From Saprospiraceae bacterium (GTDB lineage: Bacteria > Bacteroidota > Bacteroidia > Chitinophagales > Saprospiraceae), in assembly GCA_016714445.1 (NCBI GenBank), contig JADJNF010000001.1:868001-932000 (forward strand): DNA of 64,000 bases, written 5' to 3'. A program made the translations under genes and the position numbers. Below the pieces are notes generated by a model. It did no database searches and was not told the origin of the DNA. It worked only from the letters and a program-made list of their open reading frames with translations. How positions within the stretch are numbered: position 1 is the stretch's first letter; each line of letters begins with the position of its first letter. Shown piece after piece: positions 1 to 8,241 of the stretch.

Positions 1-1148
1 TTTTGAAAAAATGATACTGGATTAAACCAATAAGATGTGGCTATTAATTGATTTTTTTCATCATTTAGACTTTCTATGTTATATACAGCAAATTTATTCA
101 TCTCATTGATTAGAGCACTAACGGTATGTTGTACGATAGACTCATCTGATATGCTATCTTGTCCATTTTTTGTATTGGCGAGTTGTGGATAAATTGCCTT
201 TAGCTTTTGAGCTAATGTATCTGAAGATACTTCGAAGACACTGTACGCTTCTTTTCTGTTTACCTCGAGAAAGTCTGTCATTAAGTTGGCAGGATATCTG
301 ATACTTGCATATTGATGTACCGCTCCCGGGATGACTACGCAAAGTAACAACCATACACTTATCATAGTAAACGCCTGGCTACTGATACCGCTACTTTTCA
401 GAATGATAAAATAAGATATGATAGTCCAAAAACAAAGATATAAAGTGGCAACAATCAATAAGGAAATCATCTCTGACCCAAAATCAGCGAATGCATTATT
501 AAGTATTCCAATAGTCAAGATTAAAACGGCATTAGTAACCAGGATTAGCAAAAAATAAAAGCCTGAGCGTGCTAATAACCAATGCTGAATATTTCCAACT
601 TGAATACTTATTAATCGATCAAAACCCTGATCTTTTTCTAATCCATTGATATTATAGGTCAATACGATGAGCAATAATGGCATTAAAAAAAGAATGATAA
701 AAGCGAAATCAATATTTCCATTTATCAGTCGTTCTGGATTGGCAAGTTCTTCGACCATATCACTATCATATGTTGTGCTCCAGTTGGATACTTGTTTGTA
801 GAATCCATATTGTTCTGATTGACCAATGCCCAATGGAAGCAATGGTGAAGGTGTTTTAATTGTATAGGTCGGTGTATGCCACAATGCCCAAAACGGAGTA
901 GAAACATCTATCCAAGGACGATCCTCAGGGCCAGTCTTGCCTTCATCAAACCAGCCAAGTACTTTTGTTATACCCTCCTGTATTTTTTGTTCAATACCAT
1001 CTATTGTCGTTTTTTGTTTGTTTTGAAGGCTAAACCCATTATACAGAGCATATACACAAGTGGATAGAAACAATAAATAGGCAATAACCTTAGCTTTACT
1101 TTTTCTAAAATGGTTAAATTCGTAAAGAAAAATGTTTATTAAGCTCAT
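1..1148 (-). CDS. ABC-2 type permease, DUF3526-like (second subunit, partial)
   Basis: The frame begins at the ATG at 1148 and I found it open at every stretch I checked down to the window edge, so the C-terminus is missing. The start overlaps the stop of the upstream permease (ATGA), a sign of translational coupling. The N-terminus (MSLINIFLYEFNHFRKSKAK) is followed by a membrane segment, a long extracytoplasmic loop containing WFDEGKTGPEDRPW, and further hydrophobic stretches. This is the layout of DUF3526-type ABC-2 permeases, which occur as paired subunits with one ATPase. Inferred role: the membrane half of an exporter; substrate unknown. Confidence 0.8.
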   Translation of the reverse strand, partial: MSLINIFLYEFNHFRKSKAKVIAYLLFLSTCVYALYNGFSLQNKQKTTIDGIEQKIQEGITKVLGWFDEGKTGPEDRPWIDVSTPFWALWHTPTYTIKTPSPLLPLGIGQSEQYGFYKQVSNWSTTYDSDMVEELANPERLINGNIDFAFIILFLMPLLLIVLTYNINGLEKDQGFDRLISIQVGNIQHWLLARSGFYFLLILVTNAVLILTIGILNNAFADFGSEMISLLIVATLYLCFWTIISYFIILKSSGISSQAFTMISVWLLLCVVIPGAVHQYASIRYPANLMTDFLEVNRKEAYSVFEVSSDTLAQKLKAIYPQLANTKNGQDSISDESIVQHTVSALINEMNKFAVYNIESLNDEKNQLIATSYWFNPVSFFQ

Positions 1149-2554
1149 AGTAAAGAAACTCTTTTTGATGAATAAAGAATAAGAGTAAAGAGTAGAATGA
1201 CCCAAAAAGCCAACACAACTATATCAATAAGATACTTCGTCCATAAATTAGCAAAAGATGTAGTGCTATATTCGAAATCTTTTACGGACCGAAAAAAATC
1301 ATTGTCAGCCTTCCATTCCCATTCTCCGGTTTTTGAGCCTCCGTACGCGTGTTTATCATTGAGTATTTTGATAAAGGCTCTTCTATACAATTCTGCTTGT
1401 TTTAAAAAATCTAAATGGTGTATCATATCCGTTCCTGCTGAGCCCATACTTAGATTTTGAAGGGAAGCAAAGGGATTGATGATACCGCTTAATTGATAAT
1501 TTCTTTTTTGGGATAGCAACTGTTCGTAAAGCTGACCAAAATGTTTGTCCCAAACGGAATTGCCATATTCTTCATCTGCTTGCATCACCAATCCATCAAA
1601 GTTGATCGGAAGTTGGGATAAGCTGTCTACTTTGTACTTGGCAAGCGTTGTCTTTTCTAATTCTTTTTCTCTGTCTCCTGAAGGATTGTGCCCGTCAATC
1701 CCTTTGGAACGGTCTGTTTCCATCGCCTTCTTAAATTCTACTCTTGTAGGTAGGGGTGATAATTGCTCTACGGCATTGCCCGCAATCTTGGGGAGAAATA
1801 TCGTCCATAATACCCATACAGCTATTGCAAAAGTAAGTGAAGCCGAACTTGAAGAAAATTGCACTGAAAGTAATACGGTCAGTGTGGTGATGATTAAATA
1901 ATATAATGCATAGCTTAATGATAGGGTAAATAAGCGGAGGAAGGTTTCTGCATTAATTCCCTGATTATTAAAAATAATTTGAATAAAGATAGCGAAAAGC
2001 AATAACAATACGCCTATCATCCATACACTCAGTATTTTGGCTAAGAGTATTTTTTGTAAACTTGTACCTTGTGACAGGAGTAATTTTATCCTTCCACTTT
2101 CACGTTCTTTTGTATATGTATTGAAAGCTAAAAATATCAGAAATAATGGTATGATAAATTGAAAAAGAAGCGCAGGTTTTAATTTCCCAAACCTAGAGAT
2201 TAGCAGGGATTGTGATGCTTCTGAATACACCAAATCATTTTGTGCGTGGCCTTCCAATCTTAAAACATTGCCTGTTACGGAAGTGATACCTTCATCTATG
2301 CCATTAAGTACTGTATTAGGCTTGAACGCATAACTGCCAAAATGAGCTGCGCCATGTGGATTGGTAGGTTTCATCTCATCCCACTGAGATCGGATATGTC
2401 GGTGTGCATCATGGTGGATTTCAATTTGAGTTTTGTTTTGGACAATACCTAAATACGTCACCACAGCAAGAGATCCTGTAAAGAGTATGCTCAATACGAA
2501 GAATAATTGATTTCTGACAAAACCTCGCCATTCGTTAATAAAAATATCTTTCAT
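1145..2554 (-). CDS. ABC-2 type permease, DUF3526-like (first subunit)
   Basis: About 469 residues from the ATG at 2554. An upstream in-frame ATG at 2608 lies inside the ATPase gene and would add a non-family extension, so I prefer 2554, 13 bases after the ATPase stop. It begins MKDIFINEWRGFVRNQLFF, then one membrane segment, a long periplasmic loop and a cluster of membrane helices including the ABC-2 hallmark (NTYTKERESGRIKLLLSQGT) where the permease contacts the ATPase. A second large loop (residues ~265-425) precedes the last helix. It is the middle gene of a three-gene operon. Substrate not predictable from sequence. Confidence 0.85.
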   Translation of the reverse strand: MKDIFINEWRGFVRNQLFFVLSILFTGSLAVVTYLGIVQNKTQIEIHHDAHRHIRSQWDEMKPTNPHGAAHFGSYAFKPNTVLNGIDEGITSVTGNVLRLEGHAQNDLVYSEASQSLLISRFGKLKPALLFQFIIPLFLIFLAFNTYTKERESGRIKLLLSQGTSLQKILLAKILSVWMIGVLLLLFAIFIQIIFNNQGINAETFLRLFTLSLSYALYYLIITTLTVLLSVQFSSSSASLTFAIAVWVLWTIFLPKIAGNAVEQLSPLPTRVEFKKAMETDRSKGIDGHNPSGDREKELEKTTLAKYKVDSLSQLPINFDGLVMQADEEYGNSVWDKHFGQLYEQLLSQKRNYQLSGIINPFASLQNLSMGSAGTDMIHHLDFLKQAELYRRAFIKILNDKHAYGGSKTGEWEWKADNDFFRSVKDFEYSTTSFANLWTKYLIDIVVLAFWVILLFTLILYSSKRVSLL

Positions 2555-2567
2555 TATTAACAAGATT

Positions 2568-3263
2568 TTAGTTTTGCATAAAATTGAGATAAATACCTTC
2601 CAGCTCATTAGAAGTCACGTCGCCTGCATTCATTTCTTTTATCAGTTTTCCGTTTTTCAATATACCGATACGGTGGCAGGATTCCCTTACTCTGAATATA
2701 TCGTGAGAAGCCATAAGAATCGAAGCTCCCTGAGAAGCCAGTTTTTTTAGTAGCTCTGTAAGTTCATTACTTGCCAGAGGGTCAAGTCCGCTTGCGGGTT
2801 CGTCCAAAAGGTAAATTTTGGCTTTTTTGGCATAAGCAATGGCTATACCTACTTTTTGCCGCATCCCTTTAGAATACTCGGAGAGTGATTTATCGTGTGA
2901 ATCTTGCTGTAAACCACATTCGGTAAGAAAAGCCGAAAGTTCACTTTTACTATATTTTAAATCTGCCAATTTACAAAAGTAGTCCAGATTTTCTAATCCT
3001 GATAAATAGGGATATAGGTTTACGTTTTCAGGTATATATCCGATATTTTTGCTGCTTTTATTTGATTTCTCAAAATTGATTCCCACAGATATAGTGCCGT
3101 GGTCAGGATTTAAAAACCCAAGTATCAAGTTGAGCGTTGTAGATTTTCCAGCGCCATTAGCTCCCAGGAGTCCGTATATTTCACCAGCTTTAACTTCTAA
3201 ACTTAGGTCATCAAGAGCTTTATGTCCTTTGAATGTTTTTTGAATATTTTGAAGGTGTATCAT
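2568..3263 (-). CDS. ABC transporter ATP-binding protein
   Basis: A 231-residue ATPase with all motifs of the family: Walker A GANGAGKSTT at ~34-43, signature LSEYSKGMRQK near 125, Walker B and D-loop YLLDEPASGLDP near 150, and H-loop MASHDIFRV near 185. The GLLGANGAGKST form and the C-terminus are typical of NosF/CcmA-like exporters of the ABC-2 class, matching the two DUF3526-type permeases downstream. It powers export across the inner membrane. It is the first gene of the operon and starts 20 bases from a palindrome that covers the predicted transcription start, so a dedicated repressor is likely, though none is encoded next to it here. Confidence 0.93.
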   Translation of the reverse strand: MIHLQNIQKTFKGHKALDDLSLEVKAGEIYGLLGANGAGKSTTLNLILGFLNPDHGTISVGINFEKSNKSSKNIGYIPENVNLYPYLSGLENLDYFCKLADLKYSKSELSAFLTECGLQQDSHDKSLSEYSKGMRQKVGIAIAYAKKAKIYLLDEPASGLDPLASNELTELLKKLASQGASILMASHDIFRVRESCHRIGILKNGKLIKEMNAGDVTSNELEGIYLNFMQN

Positions 3264-3283
3264 TTTAATAGAATTTACTTAAA

Positions 3284-3344
3284 TGCAACAATGTTGCAAA
3301 TATAAGTAAAGTTTTAATACATGCAACATTGTTGCATGTATTAA
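3284..3344 (-). promoter_or_regulatory. Promoter with twin palindromic operators for the ABC operon
   Basis: Minus-strand -7 element TATATTTG (3304-3297) and -33 TTG (3326-3324) are 19 bp apart, the Bacteroidota consensus. The -33 lies inside a perfect palindrome at 3314-3344 (TTAATACATGCAACA, one T, then its complement). The -7 abuts a second copy of the core at 3284-3298 (TGCAACA-A-TGTTGCA), which covers the likely start site. The centres are 38 bp apart. Two copies straddling a promoter like this are typical of TetR- or MarR-type repressors; the identity of the regulator is inference. Confidence 0.75.
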
Positions 3345-4029
3345 TTTTACTATCAATGATTTCTTATGAAATTTTTTACGATGAAATTGAATTAACACAC
3401 GGTTGAATCTTCCTTCTAATAAAGTTGATTTCAAATTCAAAAGTAAATTGTGTGACCTAAAAGTGTAAATTGAAAGTTCTATTTTTCAAAATCACACTCT
3501 CCTACAATTCATGATAAATAAATGCTGGCAATATAAGATTTTTCCATTCTTTAAGTTTTTAAATGATTTTATAATTGAAAGATGACAAAGTACATATTAT
3601 CACTTTTTATTTATGAAATACAAAATATAGTTTAATTAGTGTATCTCCGTATAACAAAATTTATGATCTTAACCATTAAAAAGAATGGTACGAATTTGAA
3701 AATATTTTTCATTTCAAAATTGCCACATAAATGCTGGTTTTTTATTTTTTGAAAAATTCCAAATTCTTCTGTAATCGATTCCCTTTACAATAATATAAAG
3801 GATTTGGAGAACAGGAAAATGAAATAAATCTTCTTTACCTAAAAACACATGTAAGTAAACTAAAACTAATCATTTTAATATCACCATTTCTTGACCAATC
3901 ACTTTTAAACAATTTTGAAGTATTACAATCTTTCTGAGTATCTAATGTTGTATTTTATTTAGTTCAACCAGTTTTAATTTTTTTTTACAAATTTAATTGT
4001 GCTAAAGTATAGATTGTTGTTTTTATACC
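3345..4029. other. AT-rich intergenic region, no gene seen
   Basis: About 685 bases, very AT-rich, with stops in all frames. I see no RNA gene, repeat array or transposon remnant. The left end carries the operator palindrome of the ABC operon; the right end is the 3' side of the dioxygenase-like gene, with no clear terminator hairpin. Confidence 0.5.
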
Positions 4030-4686
4030 TTATTTCATATGGGGATAATTGGGAATATTAAGCCCCAATACTAAGTCGTGCACTGCCATCTGAACATCAT
4101 TTTGGAGCGAGATACGAACGATCCCACTTCCACATCTATTGGCTGCCGGATATCTATTTAGACAAGGGAGTAACAAGGTATCGTCATCAAAAACAATATC
4201 ATCACAGTAATACTCATTGGGCATATCCGGTTCTTTGACAGAAATATGAACATGAGCCGGTAAAAAATCATTTGGGTAAGGCGCCGGTCTGGCACTGCAT
4301 ATGCTATATCGGCCGGAAACATCTGTCTTGACCCATCCTCTCAGGTCACCATGATTTCTGGCACCACCTTCTTCTTTTGATTCATACAATCCCTTGTCAT
4401 TGGTGTGCCAGTAATATAAGATTACATCCGGAGCAGGGGTCTTTCCATCATCTTTAAAAACAGTACCAGTGACATGGAGTTTATGACCTATATTTGTATA
4501 CCAACCTGAACTGGTATCAGTTTGATTTATATGCCTGGGCATATCGATATACATCAGTTCACAGCCATCACACCCGCCGCCTATGATTTTAGTAGAAATA
4601 ATTTCATGTTTAAGAGTATTTTCATGTTGTGATTTACAAGAAAACAAAAACCAACATAACATGGCTAACATAAGTGATCTGTGCAT
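4030..4686 (-). CDS. Intradiol ring-cleavage dioxygenase-like lipoprotein
   Basis: About 218 residues from the ATG at 4686; the upstream in-frame ATG at 4719 would place MCITFVQKKKI before the signal. MHRSLMLAMLCWFLFSCKS is a lipoprotein signal with Cys lipidation. The rest matches the intradiol dioxygenase fold: YYWHTNDKGLY, GWVKTDVSGRYSICSARPAP, then PAHVHISVKEP. In protocatechuate 3,4-dioxygenase the non-heme Fe(III) is held by two Tyr and two His; the HxH pair and a Tyr before it are present, so it may be active, but surface location and substrate are unexplained. A -7 match TACATTTG at 4711-4704 suggests its own promoter apart from the regulator gene upstream. Confidence 0.75.
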   Translation of the reverse strand: MHRSLMLAMLCWFLFSCKSQHENTLKHEIISTKIIGGGCDGCELMYIDMPRHINQTDTSSGWYTNIGHKLHVTGTVFKDDGKTPAPDVILYYWHTNDKGLYESKEEGGARNHGDLRGWVKTDVSGRYSICSARPAPYPNDFLPAHVHISVKEPDMPNEYYCDDIVFDDDTLLLPCLNRYPAANRCGSGIVRISLQNDVQMAVHDLVLGLNIPNYPHMK

Positions 4687-4758
4687 TATCTTTTTTTTTT
4701 GCACAAATGTAATGCACAACCATTCTTAATAAATGTCCAAACTTTTGACCTGAGTAAA

Positions 4759-5577
4759 TTATATACTAACCTGAGTAGGTGGATTTACTTTAGCTTTAAA
4801 TGCGCCTGCATAATTTCTGCTTACTCTTAGTGTATCCCCATTATTCATTCTGACATCATAATCCCCGTTCATTCTGGATGTAAAGTTTTTGACATAGTTA
4901 ATATTAAGTATGGATGATTTATGGACTCGTACAAATATGTTCTGGTCCAACTGTTGCATCATATCTTTAAGAGAATTTTGTTCAAGATATTTTTTATCTG
5001 AAGTATGTATTTCGATGTACGGTGTATTGGCTTTGATAAATAATATGTCATTGCTTCCTATCAGATATTTTTTGAATGGATCACTCACTACTATATGTTC
5101 CGGGACCTTAGATTTCAAGATATTTTTGTCATTTTGTTTCCATCCACTAAAATATCTCAACAGCAAAATTACTAAAGTATACAATATGATCAATATTTCA
5201 AAGTACTTTAGAAACCCATATTGCAAATTTCCTGAAATGTGATAAGAATACTCAAAAAAAACCAAAGAAACCACCCAAATGAGCACACTATACATAAGGA
5301 TATCCGCCGTGGATATAATCAAAATAAAAGGCAGGGTCATTTTTATGGACAAATTATACCACCCAAATTTGTAAACTATAAAAACAACTGGAATAATAAG
5401 GAGCCAAATGATGCTGAAGAGCGCAGACTCAGAGATGTAGTAGCTATAACCATTATATTTTGATTCAAGTCCGTCAATCAACAGGTGGTATATAAATAAA
5501 ATGATCGCAACTGCCGAGCTGGTTATTATAATATATTTTGGTGTGATGTGGTTCATAACAAAATAGATTTGCATCAT
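4759..5577 (-). CDS. LytTR-family regulator with membrane N-terminus
   Basis: About 272 residues. The N-terminal half holds four predicted membrane helices (from YIIITSSAVAIILFIYHLL onward). The C-terminal ~100 residues form a LytTR DNA-binding domain: DILFIKANTPYIEIHTSD, FVRVHKSSILNINYV and a final LRVSRNYAGAFK. LytTR proteins bind short direct repeats about one or two helical turns apart. Here the domain is tied to the membrane and there is no receiver domain, so it may sense a membrane signal directly. The ATG at 5577 abuts the stop of the preceding gene; an alternative start is the Met at 5556. Confidence 0.85.
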   Translation of the reverse strand: MMQIYFVMNHITPKYIIITSSAVAIILFIYHLLIDGLESKYNGYSYYISESALFSIIWLLIIPVVFIVYKFGWYNLSIKMTLPFILIISTADILMYSVLIWVVSLVFFEYSYHISGNLQYGFLKYFEILIILYTLVILLLRYFSGWKQNDKNILKSKVPEHIVVSDPFKKYLIGSNDILFIKANTPYIEIHTSDKKYLEQNSLKDMMQQLDQNIFVRVHKSSILNINYVKNFTSRMNGDYDVRMNNGDTLRVSRNYAGAFKAKVNPPTQVSI

Positions 5578-6141
5578 TTAATTAATGCCAGGTTTCAGAT
5601 AGTTGTAAATAAACAGAATCCATTTTCTCAGATAAATATGGACAAAAGCAGAAAATAATAAAAATACCGACCCTACTACCACAGGGAGTACGCCTCCTAT
5701 AAACCAGGTCAAACCCAAAACAAATCCCAAAAAATATTCCGATTTGTACGTGGGAAAAAATAAAGCAAAAACAAGTAATAATAAAGGAACATTACTGGAA
5801 AAAGGTTTGAACCCATAATAAATAGACAAGCCCAGGGTTATTCCAAAAAGTAATGCTCCGAACCACGCATACAATGATATTTTGGGAAAATCAATAGTGT
5901 CCGATCGTTCAAATAATCTTTTTTGTATGCGGTTCATCAAAAACCATACAAATGGCGGAATGACCAAAGCACCCCAAACATTTGATACCAGCGGCATATT
6001 TTTATCTGCCAGGAAATGATGACCAGGTATACCGCCATGGAAATATTGCCATAAAAGCAGGCTCCAGAGCAACAGACAAATGACGGAGAAAAACCATATT
6101 TTGAAACGTAAAAATTGTTGTATAGTAAGTAACTTTGTCAT
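5578..6141 (-). CDS. Multi-pass membrane protein of unknown function
   Basis: 187 residues with about five hydrophobic helices (WFFSVICLLLWSLLLW, VWGALVIPPFVWFLM, LYAWFGALLFGITLGLSIYY, VPLLLLVFALFF, and a C-terminal pair around GFVLGLTWFIGGVLPVVVGS). No motif I recognise. It overlaps the acetyltransferase stop by ATGA and directly abuts the LytTR gene, so the three are probably co-transcribed; it could be the membrane partner of the LytTR protein, but that is only inferred from position. Confidence 0.75.
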   Translation of the reverse strand: MTKLLTIQQFLRFKIWFFSVICLLLWSLLLWQYFHGGIPGHHFLADKNMPLVSNVWGALVIPPFVWFLMNRIQKRLFERSDTIDFPKISLYAWFGALLFGITLGLSIYYGFKPFSSNVPLLLLVFALFFPTYKSEYFLGFVLGLTWFIGGVLPVVVGSVFLLFSAFVHIYLRKWILFIYNYLKPGIN

Positions 6142-6680
6142 GAAGTTATATATTCGGATTTAAGCAATGAATATAGATTTAAATCAATGAATTGATCATG
6201 CAACCATTCAGCATCACGTAAGATACCTTCCATCTGAAATCCCAGTTTTACTGGAATGGCCTGACTTCGAATATTTTTGGTACCGCATTTGATTTCAATC
6301 CTATTCAATTGAAGTTCATTAAAACAGAAAGAAAGCAATGCTTCACATGCTGATGTAGTGATTCCCTTACCTTGAACATACTCGGCCAACCAATAGCCGA
6401 TCTCCCCTATTTTGTTTTGGTGATCAATTTTATACACCCCTATCCTACCTATCACAATTCCATTTTCAGCAATGACAAATGCGTATTCCTGACCTTCCTC
6501 ATTTCTTTTCATCGACCCTTTAACAAAATTTTCGGCAAATGAAACAGAATCCATCCTATCCACAAAAGAAAGCCATTCTCTCAGAAAAACTCTGTTGCGA
6601 TCTACCAGATTAAAGATCGGCAAAGCATGAGACTCATGGATTAATTCAAGCGAAATATTAGTTTTTACATTGATAATCAT
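6138..6680 (-). CDS. GNAT-family N-acetyltransferase (RimJ/RimL-like)
   Basis: 180 residues. The GNAT acetyl-CoA site is visible: IGYWLAEYVQGKGITTSACE (motif A, QGKG), preceded by the strand YAFVIAENGIVIGRIGVY and followed by LQLNRIEIKCGTKNIRSQAI and KLGFQMEGILRDAEW, the pattern of ribosomal-protein-type or YdaF-like acetyltransferases. Substrate not predictable. It is the first gene of the three-gene cluster with the membrane protein and LytTR regulator. Confidence 0.88.
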   Translation of the reverse strand: MIINVKTNISLELIHESHALPIFNLVDRNRVFLREWLSFVDRMDSVSFAENFVKGSMKRNEEGQEYAFVIAENGIVIGRIGVYKIDHQNKIGEIGYWLAEYVQGKGITTSACEALLSFCFNELQLNRIEIKCGTKNIRSQAIPVKLGFQMEGILRDAEWLHDQFIDLNLYSLLKSEYITS

Positions 6681-6875
6681 GTGCGGCAGGAATTATAAAT
6701 AACCAAATTTTTATTCATTTTTTTTTTCAACCCAATGCTTGATTTTGAAAATAAAACCACAATTTCTAATAGTTTTTTGAAAGTAAAAACTATATATCGA
6801 CCAGATTGCTGATAAATTATACAAAGTACGCGAAAGTTAAATCAAAAAATTTGCAACAATGATCTTCCTTTTTTT

Positions 6876-7838
6876 TTATTCTAAAGTTAATATCCTTTCA
6901 GCTTGTTTATTCCAAAGTATAATTCTTTGTTCCAAACTTGATGTAATTATTCTTTTTCCTTTTTTATCCCAAGCCACACCCCATAAATAGTCTTTTGATT
7001 CACCTTCTGCGATGAGATTGCCTTCTGCATCCCATATTCTTAATGCGTCACTTGCCGTGGCTAATCTGTTTCCTTTTGGATTCCAACTTAAATTTCTGAA
7101 TTCACCTTTGCTGATGTCAATTGATTTTAATAGCTTGCCTTGGTCATCCCAATATTGAAGTAAGGATCTGTCCTGGTCATCGCCATAGTCACCTGTAACA
7201 AAAAAATCACCTGATTTGTGCCATGCAACACTCAGTATCAACACGTCCTCCTTTCTGTGTTTAATGGTCCTTATAAGATTACCATCCATTCCAAAAATCC
7301 TGATTTTGTCTGCAACTGTAATTAGTATATTCTTTGTTGGGTGCCAATCCAGGGCAGTAATGGCTTTGGTATTTTCATGTTTAAACTTTCTTATTAATTC
7401 CCCTTTTATATCATAAATTAATATTTGTCCATCATTGTCTGCAACTCCTAAATATTCACCAGTATAGTTCCAATCTAATCCCCTTGCCCCATCCGGGGAA
7501 ATACCATGCAATACAATTTTTTTATTGGTATCCAAATGTAAAATCATCGATTTGTCATCTGACATTTGTGTTGCAACAGCGATTATATTTTTAGTAGGGT
7601 GCCATTTTACTCTGGTTATTGTGTTTTTTATAGGAAATGATTGATATGGTTTTAGATTCATTCCACTATAAATTTTTAAGGTGTCAATGTTTCCTCCGAT
7701 AGCGATATATTTTCCGTCAGGGCTCCAGTCTGTTGTCCAAAGAATTTCTTTGCTTGAAGTCATTTGAGCATTGGCAAAACTAACTGATGATATTATCAGG
7801 AAAAATAATATATTTAATATTTGATTTCTATTGGTCAT
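6876..7838 (-). CDS. Secreted WD40 repeat protein
   Basis: 320 residues with a signal peptide (ILNILFFLIISSVSFANAQ) and about six WD40-like blades with the recurring pattern W-x-P/K-x-G-x-x-(I/L)-A followed by (I/L)-x-(I/L)-(W/Y/F): for example TTDWSPDGKYIAIGG, VKWHPTKNIIAVATQ, LDWHPTKNILITVAD, LSWNPKGNRLATASDALRIW and VAWDKKGKRIITSS. It should form a beta-propeller in the periplasm or outside the cell, probably for protein contact. No enzyme motif and no T9SS tail. It stands alone, divergent from the peroxidase gene. Confidence 0.85.
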   Translation of the reverse strand: MTNRNQILNILFFLIISSVSFANAQMTSSKEILWTTDWSPDGKYIAIGGNIDTLKIYSGMNLKPYQSFPIKNTITRVKWHPTKNIIAVATQMSDDKSMILHLDTNKKIVLHGISPDGARGLDWNYTGEYLGVADNDGQILIYDIKGELIRKFKHENTKAITALDWHPTKNILITVADKIRIFGMDGNLIRTIKHRKEDVLILSVAWHKSGDFFVTGDYGDDQDRSLLQYWDDQGKLLKSIDISKGEFRNLSWNPKGNRLATASDALRIWDAEGNLIAEGESKDYLWGVAWDKKGKRIITSSLEQRIILWNKQAERILTLE

Positions 7839-8152
7839 AAATTTACTAAAACATTTATAAAAATTAATAAGCCTTTTTTAAGGAATGAACCTAGATTTCT
7901 ATAAAACTCAAAAACTCATTTGCCGGTAATCATCAAAGAATAAATAAGATTTTAAGGTTTGTTCATTCTGTCCCATAAAGGTACATCATTTGGTATGATT
8001 TTTTTTGTACAAAAAATAAAAAGACAAAGATACCACCCTCTCCTTTTGCTTATATTCATTAACAACCGGATAGTATAAAACTTTATCCTGACAGACCACT
8101 GGTTGATCCAATTTATAACATCGTCGCATAAAATGTGCTTAATATGGCAAAA

Positions 8153-8209
8153 ATATGATCAGGATCATATACTTTTTATTATACCCAACAGTAATAAAAG
8201 ATACCTTTG
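8153..8209 (+). promoter_or_regulatory. Crp/Fnr-type dyad and -7 element upstream of the di-heme peroxidase
   Basis: A perfect 18-bp inverted repeat at 8153-8170 (ATATGATC-AG-GATCATAT) contains TGAT-N4-ATCA, the site form used by Crp/Fnr-family activators. A -7 element TACCTTTG follows at 8202-8209, with no TTG at the -33 distance, which fits activator-dependent transcription. The dyad centre is about 50 bp upstream of the likely start. Confidence 0.6.
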
Positions 8210-8241
8210 TCCGATATTTCTTTTAATAAACTTTCGATATT

